Below are positions 1 through 5,137 of a DNA stretch of 6,224 nt, piece by piece; the stretch's first letter is position 1, and the number at the start of each line of letters is the position of its first letter. Source of the DNA: Thermaceae bacterium (lineage in GTDB: Bacteria > Deinococcota > Deinococci > Deinococcales > Marinithermaceae); contig JALVWZ010000407.1 of NCBI GenBank assembly GCA_027023115.1, forward strand, positions 1 through 6,224. The letters are read 5' to 3'. Position numbers and translations under genes: made by a program. The notes under the pieces were generated by a model, which made no database searches, had not been told where the DNA came from, and saw only the letters and a list, made by a program, of their open reading frames with translations.

Positions 1-94
1 CACCGCCCGGGTGGTGGTGCTCTCCACCTTGCTCAGCTTCGTCACCCTGCCCCTGGTTCTTGGTCTGGCGCAGCGGGTGGCGGGGGCAGGCTAG
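1..94 (+). CDS. C-terminal end of an AEC-family (auxin efflux carrier / malate permease-like) membrane transporter, partial
   Basis: An open frame enters from the left edge (codons in phase with position 2) and ends at a TAG at 92-94, giving about 30 residues. The peptide starts TARVVVLSTLLSFVTLPLVL and ends in a short tail (AQRVAGAG). It is one hydrophobic helix with the Val/Ser/Thr-Leu-Leu-Ser...Thr-Leu-Pro pattern that I associate with the last transmembrane helix of AEC-family permeases, carriers that export or exchange organic anions. Only the final helix is visible, so family and substrate are inferences; another polytopic membrane protein could end this way. The last 53 bases overlap the 3' end of the convergent lipoprotein gene. 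No intrinsic terminator is seen after the stop. Confidence 0.5.
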   Translation, partial: TARVVVLSTLLSFVTLPLVLGLAQRVAGAG

Positions 95-440
95 GCTCGC
101 CCAGATCGAGCTGCAAGACGGGCCGGTTTTGCACCAGCACCAGTAAGCGGTAAAAGCCTTCCGACTGATAAGGTAGCTCCACCTTTACCTCGCCGGCTTT
201 TTCAAGCCAGACGGACCTCGCCTCGACCAGCTCGTCGCCTTTGTACCAGCGCAGCTCCAGGTAGTCGGGTTCGGGCCAGCGGCGCACATGCAAGACCGCC
301 GTGACCCGCCCCTCTCCCTCCAGCAGCTTTCCCGTTAGCGACACCCGCGGCGGGTAGCTCTCCTGCGGCGGAATCAGCGGCCAGAAGGTGTAGCGGCAGC
401 CGCCGAGCAGGATGAGCAGTAAGAGGAGCGCGCGCTTCAT
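42..440 (-). CDS. Small predicted lipoprotein of unknown function
   Basis: This 132-residue protein starts MKRALLLLLILLGGC: two basic residues, a leucine-rich core, and a lipobox (LGGC, Cys15) for lipid attachment and signal peptidase II cleavage. The mature part should be anchored in the envelope. Residues about 32-114 alternate hydrophobic and polar residues (TAVLHVRRW, YLELRWYKG, VKVELPY, FYRLLVLVQ), which suggests a small beta-sandwich, perhaps Ig-like. The last 17 residues are Pro/Ala-rich and lie over the 3' end of the convergent transporter gene. I recognise no family. The ATG at 440 is preferred because the signal peptide begins there and a TAGCTT box lies 6 nt upstream; no good Shine-Dalgarno is seen. 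It lies 44 bp downstream of rsmE on the same strand, so read-through from prmA-rsmE is possible as well as its own promoter. Confidence 0.75.
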   Translation of the reverse strand: MKRALLLLLILLGGCRYTFWPLIPPQESYPPRVSLTGKLLEGEGRVTAVLHVRRWPEPDYLELRWYKGDELVEARSVWLEKAGEVKVELPYQSEGFYRLLVLVQNRPVLQLDLGEPSLPPPPAAPDQEPGAG

Positions 441-446
441 ATGTTC

Positions 447-452
447 AAGCTA
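447..452 (-). promoter_or_regulatory. Candidate -10 box of a leaderless promoter for the lipoprotein gene
   Basis: Read on the minus strand, TAGCTT (TANNNT) is followed by exactly six bases (GAACAT) and then the ATG at 440. This spacing puts the transcription start at or next to the A of the ATG, as in Deinococcota leaderless genes. No convincing -35 hexamer sits at 16-18 bp; TTCACC lies 20 bp upstream, overlapping an inverted repeat. The call rests on -10 sequence and spacing only. Confidence 0.4.
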
Positions 453-473
453 ACCCCGGCTGGTGGGCGGCGG

Positions 474-488
474 GTGAACAGCGTTCAC
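474..488. repeat. Perfect 6-3-6 inverted repeat across the rsmE stop codon
   Basis: GTGAAC-AGC-GTTCAC is a perfect palindrome with a 3-base centre. It covers the rsmE stop codon (TGA, 487-485) and lies 22 bp upstream of the candidate -10 box of the lipoprotein gene, at or just beyond the -35 position. It could be an operator for a dimeric regulator, or a weak hairpin in the rsmE-lipoprotein read-through transcript. There is no U-run after it, so it is not an intrinsic terminator. Confidence 0.45.
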
Positions 489-1186
489 AACCCCCGCACC
501 GCCGCCGCGGCCGCGGCCAGCACCAGCGGCGCGGTCTCGGCGCGCAGGATGCGCGGCCCCAGGTAGACGGGGCCGTAGCCCAGGCTGACGAGGTGCCCCA
601 CCTCGGCTTCGGTAAATCCCCCTTCGGGGCCGCTGACCAGCGCCACCGTTCCGGCATCCGGCCAACTTACCGCGCTGAGCGGAGCGCTGGCGCGGGGGTC
701 GGCCAAGATGCCAAAGCTCACCGCCTCGAGGCCCGCTAGCCGGCGCGGTTCTTCCACCAGCGCCGGCCGGGTGCGCCCCGACTGCTTGGCCGCCTCGACG
801 GCGATCCGGCGCAGGCGCTCGATCTTAGTCCTCCCTATCTCCCGGGGCACGCTGCGCTCGGTAACGAGCGGCACGAAGCGGCTCACCCCCAGCTCGCTGC
901 CGGCGCGGACGACGTCGGCCAGCTTGTCGCCCTTGAGGAGCGCCACCAGGAGGGTGATCTCCAGCGGTGGTTCCCGTTGCGCCGGCGCGGGCTGGCCGAC
1001 GGCGAGCCTTACCGCGCCGCCTTCCACCCGCTGCACCCTTGCTCCGGCCTCGAGCCCGCTGCCGTCAAAAACTATCACCTCGCGCCCGGGTCTTACGCGC
1101 AGGACGTTGATCAAGTGGTGCGCTTCCTCCCCCGTAAGCAGCAACTCGGGGGCTATCTGGCGGGCGAACACGCGCGGCTTTCTCAC
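485..1186 (-). CDS. rsmE: 16S rRNA (uracil-1498-N3)-methyltransferase RsmE
   Basis: RsmE methylates N3 of U1498 in helix 44 of 16S rRNA, using S-adenosylmethionine, in assembled 30S subunits. The 233-residue product matches the family length. An N-terminal PUA-like RNA-binding domain occupies about residues 1-70 (AHHLINVLRVRPG, VFDGSG), followed by a SPOUT (alpha/beta knot) methyltransferase domain from about 74. Family signatures are VALLKGDKLADVVRAGSELGV (81-101), EAAKQSGR (131-138), GPEGGF (186-191) and LGPRILRAETAP (209-220), which form the SAM-binding knot. I chose the GTG at 1186-1184 because it overlaps the prmA stop as GTGA, has a GGAG 8 nt upstream (1198-1195), and begins exactly where RsmE homology starts. 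The frame stays open to 1792, but that extension lies inside prmA and is not homologous. Overlap with prmA suggests translational coupling. Confidence 0.93.
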   Translation of the reverse strand: MRKPRVFARQIAPELLLTGEEAHHLINVLRVRPGREVIVFDGSGLEAGARVQRVEGGAVRLAVGQPAPAQREPPLEITLLVALLKGDKLADVVRAGSELGVSRFVPLVTERSVPREIGRTKIERLRRIAVEAAKQSGRTRPALVEEPRRLAGLEAVSFGILADPRASAPLSAVSWPDAGTVALVSGPEGGFTEAEVGHLVSLGYGPVYLGPRILRAETAPLVLAAAAAAVRGL

Positions 1187-1941
1187 CGGTGGTACTCCAG
1201 CAGCACCCACTCGCCCTTTTGCCTTCTGCCCGAAAGGGTCAACCCGGCCTTTTCCATCGCCTCCCGCGCCACCTCCTCGCGCTCGCTGAGAATGCCGGTA
1301 ATCCAGACGCGCCTGCCGGGGCCCAGCGCCCGGGCGTAAGCCGGAGCCAGCTCGGCGTGCAACTCGGCGTAAAGGTTGGCTACGAGCGCGTCGTATGGCG
1401 GTTCGGCCGCTTCGAGGCTGCCCAGTTTGAAACGGGCGGAGGTCCCGTTGCGGCGGGCGTTTTCGCGGGCCGCCGGGAGCACCTGCGGGTCTATGTCCAC
1501 CCCCAGGGCGTCGGCTCCCAGCAGGCTGGCGGCTATCGCCAGGATACCCGAGCCGGTTCCCACGTCGAGGAGGCGCCTGCCGCGCAGGTCGGCGGCAGCC
1601 AGCGCCTCCAGGGCCATCTGCGTAGTTTCGTGGTGGCCGGTGCCAAACGCCAACCCGGGTTCTATCACGAGCCGCTGCTCGGGTCCGCTCCACTCGTGCC
1701 AGGGAGCCAGGACCACGAAAGGCCCGGCCTTTACCGGCTCCAGACCACGCTTCCAGACCTCCAGCCAGTCTGTGTCGGCCAGCTCGCGCCATTCACCGGG
1801 GAGGGGCAGCTCTATTCGCCCTGGAAAGTAGGCCCATACCTCGCCATCTTTCTCCTCGAGGCCGCTGGCTCCCAGGTCGAAGAGTTTTGGCAGGTAGGCG
1901 TCCAGGCTGGCAAAGCTGCCTTTTAGCACAAAGACGTGCAT
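1183..1941 (-). CDS. prmA: Ribosomal protein L11 methyltransferase PrmA
   Basis: PrmA methylates amino groups (N-terminal and lysine side chains) of ribosomal protein L11 with SAM, in the cytoplasm. The 252-residue product has the compact N-terminal substrate-recognition domain (about 1-60), a linker, and a Rossmann-type methyltransferase domain. Visible signatures are GLAFGTGHHETT (96-107), SAM motif I LLDVGTGSGILAIAA (124-138), the acidic VDIDP (148-152) that would hold the SAM ribose, and VANLYAEL (187-194), the PrmA version of the catalytic N-L-x loop. Length and sequence closely recall the Thermus thermophilus enzyme. The ATG at 1941 begins the family-typical M-x-V-x-x-L-K-G start and has TACAAT six bases upstream with no Shine-Dalgarno, so it is probably leaderless. 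It is first gene of a likely prmA-rsmE(-lipoprotein) operon, and divergent from argS. Confidence 0.95.
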   Translation of the reverse strand: MHVFVLKGSFASLDAYLPKLFDLGASGLEEKDGEVWAYFPGRIELPLPGEWRELADTDWLEVWKRGLEPVKAGPFVVLAPWHEWSGPEQRLVIEPGLAFGTGHHETTQMALEALAAADLRGRRLLDVGTGSGILAIAASLLGADALGVDIDPQVLPAARENARRNGTSARFKLGSLEAAEPPYDALVANLYAELHAELAPAYARALGPGRRVWITGILSEREEVAREAMEKAGLTLSGRRQKGEWVLLEYHR

Positions 1942-1947
1942 GGGTGC

Positions 1948-1977
1948 ATTGTAAACGGTGGGTGGGAGGTGGGGGAA
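1948..1977 (-). promoter_or_regulatory. Candidate leaderless promoter of prmA
   Basis: On the minus strand a strong -10 hexamer, TACAAT (1953-1948), is followed by six bases (GCACCC) and the prmA ATG, so transcription should start at or next to the start codon. A weak -35 candidate, TTCCCC (1977-1972), lies 18 bp upstream. Nothing resembling a Shine-Dalgarno lies between the box and the ATG. The spacer and -35 positions coincide with a G-rich run on the plus strand. Confidence 0.55.
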
Positions 1978-1981
1978 CGGG
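1960..1981 (+). other. G-quadruplex motif in the prmA core promoter
   Basis: Four runs of at least three G (1960-1962, 1964-1966, 1971-1975, 1979-1981) are separated by loops of 1, 4 and 3 bases, meeting the G3-N(1-7) quadruplex rule. The G-rich strand is the template strand for prmA and the non-template side towards argS. The motif lies from the -10/-35 spacer to just past the -35 of the prmA promoter. Folding in the cell is inference. Confidence 0.6.
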
Positions 1982-2029
1982 AGGCGTTCGTAGTACGCGG
2001 TAAAGATTGGAATCGGTACGCCGTGCTCG

Positions 2030-2046
2030 ACGGTATGCTACGGTAT
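2030..2046 (+). repeat. Tandem ACGGTAT repeat, 10-bp period
   Basis: ACGGTAT occurs at 2030-2036 and 2040-2046, separated by GCT, so the copies start one helical turn apart. A partial copy, CGGTA, lies at 2014-2018. Such phased repeats can bind a regulator on one DNA face, but two 7-mers may also arise by chance. Confidence 0.35.
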
Positions 2047-2116
2047 TTCCGCAGGTACTGCATCATCGGCTACTGAGGATAAAACTTTGGCCTACCGGTG
2101 CCACGGCTGGTTGCCG

Positions 2117-2138
2117 GGCGCTTTCGGGCCGAAGCGCC
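2117..2138 (+). repeat. Hairpin with 7-bp perfect stem upstream of argS
   Basis: GGCGCTT (2117-2123) and AAGCGCC (2132-2138) are perfect reverse complements with an 8-base loop. A second stem, GCGCT-GCCA-AGCGC (2145-2158), follows 6 bp later. Both lie upstream of the argS -10 box, and neither is followed by a U-run, so terminator or attenuator roles are unlikely. They fit protein-binding sites or GC-rich chance pairing better. Confidence 0.4.
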
Positions 2139-2167
2139 GTGGGGGCGCTGCCAAGCGCGGCGTCGGG

Positions 2168-2173
2168 TAGAAT
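2168..2173 (+). promoter_or_regulatory. Candidate -10 box of a leaderless promoter for argS
   Basis: TAGAAT lies 9 bases before the ATG at 2183 (6 before the TTG at 2180). The expected start point, 6-9 bases after the box, is within a base or two of the start codon, so the transcript would have essentially no leader. No clear -35 is seen: the expected position (about 2145-2150) is occupied by the arm of the second hairpin. No Shine-Dalgarno precedes the ATG. Confidence 0.5.
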
Positions 2174-2182
2174 GGCCCCTTG

Positions 2183-4003
2183 ATGACCGACGTTAGGGCT
2201 ACCCTCAAACGAGCCGTCGCGAGCGCCCTCGAGCGCATGGGCGTAAGCGAACTCCCCGAGATAGATATCCAAGAAACCCCGCCGGACAAACCCGGCGACT
2301 ACGGCACCCCGGTGGCCTTTCAGCTGGCGCGGGTGCTGCGTAAGGCGCCGCCGTTGATCGCCCGCGAGCTGGCGGAGCTGGTCGAGCTGCCCGCCGGCGT
2401 CAGCCGGGTGGAGGTGGTGGGCGGTTACGTCAACTTCTTTTACGACCCGGCGTTTTTGGTCCGCGCCGCCCTCGCGCCGCTTGCGCCTGCTCCCAAGCAG
2501 GATGGCAAGGTGCTGGTGGAGCACACCTCGGTAAACCCGAACAAAGAGTTGCACGTGGGCCACCTGCGCAATGTCGCCCTGGGCGACGCAATCGCACGCA
2601 TCCTCGACTTTACCGGCCGCCGGGTCGAGGTGCTCAACTACATCGACGACACCGGCCGCCAGTCGGCCGAGAGCCTGTTCGCGCTCGAGCACTACGGGTT
2701 GCGCTACGAAGGCGAGCGTAAGTACGACCACTGGGTGGGCGAGGCCTACGTGCGCCTGCACCAGGAGATGAGCGACGCGGAGCGCCGCGCTGAGCTGGAG
2801 CCGGCCATTGCGGCGGTGCTGCACCGGCTCGAGGCCGGCGAGCTGCGCGGCGAGATCGAAAAACTGCTGGCGGCGCAGCTGGAAACGATGTGGAGCCTGG
2901 GCGCCGAGTACGACGTGCTGGTCTGGGAATCTGACATCGTTCGCGAGGGGCTCTTACAAAAGGCGCTGGCTCTTCTGGAGAAGACCCCTTACGTCAGCCG
3001 GCCCACCGAAGGCAAGTACAAGGGCGCATTGGTGATGGACACCTCGGCCTTCATCGAGGGTATGGAAGACCCCTACCTGGTGCTCTTGCGTTCCGACGGC
3101 ACCGCCACCTACACCGCCAAAGACATCGCCTTCCAGTTCTGGAAGATGGGCCTGCTCGAGGGATTGCGCTTCAAGCCGTTCACCCACCAGCCATCCGGCC
3201 GCGAACTCTACACCAGCCACCCCGAGGGCGAGCCGATGCCGTTTGGCAACGCCGCCGAAACGATCAACGTCATCGACGTGCGCCAGAGCTACCCCCAGCA
3301 GGTGCTCAAAGTGGCGCTGGAGGCGGTCGGCCGCCACGACTTGGCGGCGGGAGCCTACCACCTGGCTTACGAAACGGTGCTGCTCGAGGGGCGGCCGCTT
3401 TCGGGCCGCAAAGGGCACACCGTAAGTGTGGACGAGGTGCTAGAGGAGGCGGTGCGACGCGCCCGCGCGGTGATCGCCGAGAAGAACCCCGAGCTGGAGA
3501 ACCCCGGGGAAGTGGCACGGATGGTGGGCGTCGGCGCGGTCCGCTTCGCGATGGTCAAGACCGAGCCCAAAAAGCAGATCGACTTCCGCTGGGACCAGGC
3601 CCTCAGCTTCGAGGGCGACGCCGCTCCCTATCTGCAGTACGCCCACGCCCGCGCCGCCTCGATCCTGCGTAAGGCCGAGGCCGAAAGCCTCGCCGACGAA
3701 CCCGACTTCGCCCGGGCCACGCCCTACGAGGTGGACCTGGCCAAGGTGCTCTTGCGCTTCGGACCGTCTTTGGCCAAGTCGGCCGAGCTGAAGACGCCGC
3801 ACGTTCTGGCCCAGTACCTGCTGGACCTGGCGGCCGCCTGGAACGCTTACTACAACGCCAAAGAAGACGGCCGCCCGGCCACCCCGGTTCTCGGCGCCCC
3901 GGATGGCCTGCGCGGGTTGCGGCTGGCGCTGGTGGCGCAGCTGAAGCAAACGCTGGCCGCCGGCCTGGACCTGCTGGGCATTGCCGCGCCGGAGGCGATG
4001 TAG
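2183..4003 (+). CDS. argS: Arginyl-tRNA synthetase (class Ia)
   Basis: This enzyme charges tRNA-Arg with arginine, using ATP, in the cytoplasm. The 606-residue product has the full ArgRS architecture. The N-terminal additional domain (about 1-88) would contact the tRNA D-loop. The catalytic Rossmann fold carries SVNPNKELHVGHLRN, with the HIGH motif at 124-127 (HVGH) and the conserved Lys121 just before it. Next come YIDDTGRQ (153-160) and the KMSKS-equivalent PLSGRKG (405-411). The C-terminal DALR anticodon-binding domain spans about 480-606 and ends in the usual LLGI-x-x-PE-x-M. The canonical KMSKS lysine is absent, as in most ArgRSs, where the lysine upstream of HIGH is thought to compensate. 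I chose the ATG at 2183 over the in-frame TTG at 2180. It is transcribed alone, divergently from prmA, and its stop is 45 bp before the protease gene. Confidence 0.97.
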   Translation: MTDVRATLKRAVASALERMGVSELPEIDIQETPPDKPGDYGTPVAFQLARVLRKAPPLIARELAELVELPAGVSRVEVVGGYVNFFYDPAFLVRAALAPLAPAPKQDGKVLVEHTSVNPNKELHVGHLRNVALGDAIARILDFTGRRVEVLNYIDDTGRQSAESLFALEHYGLRYEGERKYDHWVGEAYVRLHQEMSDAERRAELEPAIAAVLHRLEAGELRGEIEKLLAAQLETMWSLGAEYDVLVWESDIVREGLLQKALALLEKTPYVSRPTEGKYKGALVMDTSAFIEGMEDPYLVLLRSDGTATYTAKDIAFQFWKMGLLEGLRFKPFTHQPSGRELYTSHPEGEPMPFGNAAETINVIDVRQSYPQQVLKVALEAVGRHDLAAGAYHLAYETVLLEGRPLSGRKGHTVSVDEVLEEAVRRARAVIAEKNPELENPGEVARMVGVGAVRFAMVKTEPKKQIDFRWDQALSFEGDAAPYLQYAHARAASILRKAEAESLADEPDFARATPYEVDLAKVLLRFGPSLAKSAELKTPHVLAQYLLDLAAAWNAYYNAKEDGRPATPVLGAPDGLRGLRLALVAQLKQTLAAGLDLLGIAAPEAM

Positions 4004-4033
4004 GTTTTTTACGCGGCGCTAAGACGCGGGGCT

Positions 4034-4039
4034 TATACT
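4034..4039 (+). promoter_or_regulatory. Candidate -10 box upstream of the serine protease gene
   Basis: TATACT, a strong -10 hexamer, lies 9 bases before the ATG at 4049. The expected start point is about 4046-4049, so the mRNA is probably leaderless or nearly so, and the GGAG at 4041-4044 would not be transcribed. A -35 is uncertain: TTTACG (4008-4013) is 20 bp away, longer than usual. The T-run at 4005-4010 directly after argS has no good stem before it, so I do not call a terminator. Confidence 0.5.
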
Positions 4040-4048
4040 TGGAGTTGG

Positions 4049-5122
4049 ATGTTGCGAATGAGCTCCGTTGCCCGTCGTAGCCGCGCCGTAGGCGTGGCCC
4101 TGTTGCTGCTGGCGTCGGCTGCGGCGCAGGTGGCCAGCGCCGACGAAGCCGCCCGGGTGAAGGTCATCAAAGAAGCCCTGCCGGCGGTGGTCAAGATCCA
4201 CGGCACCCCCACCTACGCCGGCGCCGAGCAGGGGGCGGTTTGGGGCTCGGGCTTTTTTTACGCGGCTGACCGGATAGTTACCAACTACCACGTCGTAGAC
4301 GGCCTAAAGGGCCTCACCGTGACCCTCAACGACGGCCGCAGTTACCCGGCCGAGGTGTTCGCCGTGGACCGCGGCATTGACATCGCCGTGGTAAAGGTCC
4401 ACGGAGCCACCGCCCCAGCCACGCTCAAGTTTTCCGCGAGCGCCGAGGCCCAGCCCGGGCAGACGGCGATAGTGCTCGGCTCGCCCTTCGGCAAGCGCAA
4501 CCTGGTTTCGATGGGCATCATCTCCGGCAGCGGTCCCTTCGACTACGCCAGCCAGCTCGGCGAGGGCGAGGTGGGTGTGGAAATCCCCGAGGTGCTCTAC
4601 ACCGACGCCCGGGTGGAACCGGGCAACTCGGGCGGTCCACTGCTGAACGCCCAGGGGCGGGTAATCGGCGTGATAGACGCGGTTTTAGGCGGCGCCAGTG
4701 GCATCGGCGGGCTGGGTATCGCGGTGCCGGCGCCGCTGGTGGTGGAGAGCATTCACGACCTGGAGGAGTTCGGCGTACCCCAGCGCGGCTGGCTGGGGGC
4801 GGTGCTGGTCAACCTGGGCGAGCTCGACCCGCTGACCCTGCGGCTGGCGGGGCTTAAGAGCGCTCAGGGAGCGATGGTGGACAAGGTTCTGCCCGCTTCG
4901 CCGGCGGAGGCCGCCGGCCTCAAAGGCGCCAAGCGCGACCGCTACGGCAAGCTGGTGGAACTCGGCGACGTGATAGTGGCCGTCAACGGTAAGGCGGTCA
5001 AGAACCGCTTCGACGTTATTCGCGAGATCGCCCGGCACCGTCCGGGGGAGGACGTTAAGCTAACCATCTGGAGAAACGGCAAGAAGGTTGAGGTCGTCGT
5101 CCGCCTGACCGCCAGGCGCTAA
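4049..5122 (+). CDS. Secreted trypsin-like serine protease with one PDZ domain (HtrA/Deg family)
   Basis: This 357-residue protein fits the HtrA/Deg family of ATP-independent envelope proteases that degrade or refold damaged proteins. A signal peptide (basic MLRMSSVARRSRA, hydrophobic core 13-26, ASA|DE cleavage site after residue 31) sends it across the membrane. The chymotrypsin-fold domain carries the whole triad: His81 in TNYHVV, Asp111 in IDIAVVKV, and Ser194 in EPGNSGGPL. One PDZ domain follows (about 247-354: GWLGAVL, SPAEAAGLKG, GDVIVAVNG). The PDZ segment KRDRYGKLVELGD recalls the Deg1 group of plants and cyanobacteria. The ATG at 4049 fits the -10 spacing; the in-frame ATG at 4058 would also keep the signal peptide. 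It starts a likely operon with the two kinases, the first only 15 bp after its stop. Confidence 0.92.
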   Translation: MLRMSSVARRSRAVGVALLLLASAAAQVASADEAARVKVIKEALPAVVKIHGTPTYAGAEQGAVWGSGFFYAADRIVTNYHVVDGLKGLTVTLNDGRSYPAEVFAVDRGIDIAVVKVHGATAPATLKFSASAEAQPGQTAIVLGSPFGKRNLVSMGIISGSGPFDYASQLGEGEVGVEIPEVLYTDARVEPGNSGGPLLNAQGRVIGVIDAVLGGASGIGGLGIAVPAPLVVESIHDLEEFGVPQRGWLGAVLVNLGELDPLTLRLAGLKSAQGAMVDKVLPASPAEAAGLKGAKRDRYGKLVELGDVIVAVNGKAVKNRFDVIREIARHRPGEDVKLTIWRNGKKVEVVVRLTARR

Positions 5123-5137
5123 CCCGGGAGTCGCTAC

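Larger units (their letters stand above)
1942..2182. other. Divergent prmA-argS intergenic region
   Basis: This 241-bp gap holds promoters for both flanking genes at its edges. From left to right: prmA -10 (1948-1953); G-quadruplex motif (1960-1981); imperfectly placed palindrome GAACG-GGAGG-CGTTC (1975-1989); a less GC-rich stretch at 2001-2080 with two copies of ACGGTAT ten bases apart (2030-2046); a 13-codon mini-ORF (2035-2076) with no ribosome site; a 7-bp hairpin (2117-2138); a 5-bp hairpin (2145-2158); and the argS -10 (2168-2173). No tRNA, riboswitch fold or intact conserved ORF was recognised. Confidence 0.6.

Noticed and set aside
708..1289. Plus-strand open frame of 193 codons opposite rsmE
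   Set aside because: The Ser/Arg/Pro/Thr-rich composition is typical of an antisense shadow in GC-rich DNA; rsmE on the other strand has full family motifs.
1187..1792. Upstream extension of the rsmE frame (would give a 435-residue protein)
   Set aside because: The extra N-terminal part lies inside prmA in another frame, is Arg/Gly/Ala-rich with no domain pattern, and RsmE homology begins exactly at the GTG at 1186.
1189..1926. Plus-strand open frame of 245 codons opposite prmA
   Set aside because: It mirrors prmA, shows no recognisable domain, and its Gln/Gly/Val-rich content is what the complement of a GC-rich gene gives.
2035..2076. Annotating the 13-codon ORF as an argS leader-peptide gene
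   Set aside because: No ribosome site, no matched promoter and no downstream attenuator U-run; kept only as a low-confidence finding.
2180..2182. TTG at 2180 as the argS start
   Set aside because: An ATG follows at once in frame; TTG gains a single residue, and the -10 spacing is compatible with transcription starting within a few bases of the ATG.
1942..2182. T-box or other riboswitch upstream of argS
   Set aside because: No specifier stem, T-box bulge or other conserved riboswitch core was seen, and the argS promoter appears to lie directly at the start codon, leaving no leader RNA.
2063..2824. Minus-strand open frame of 253 codons across the argS start
   Set aside because: It is antisense to argS with a His/Gln/Val-rich shadow composition and no domain; argS is unambiguous.
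3987..4010. Intrinsic terminator after argS (CGCC-GGA-GGCG followed by TTTTTT)
   Set aside because: The stem is only 4 bp, lies inside the argS coding end, and is separated from the T-run by seven bases.
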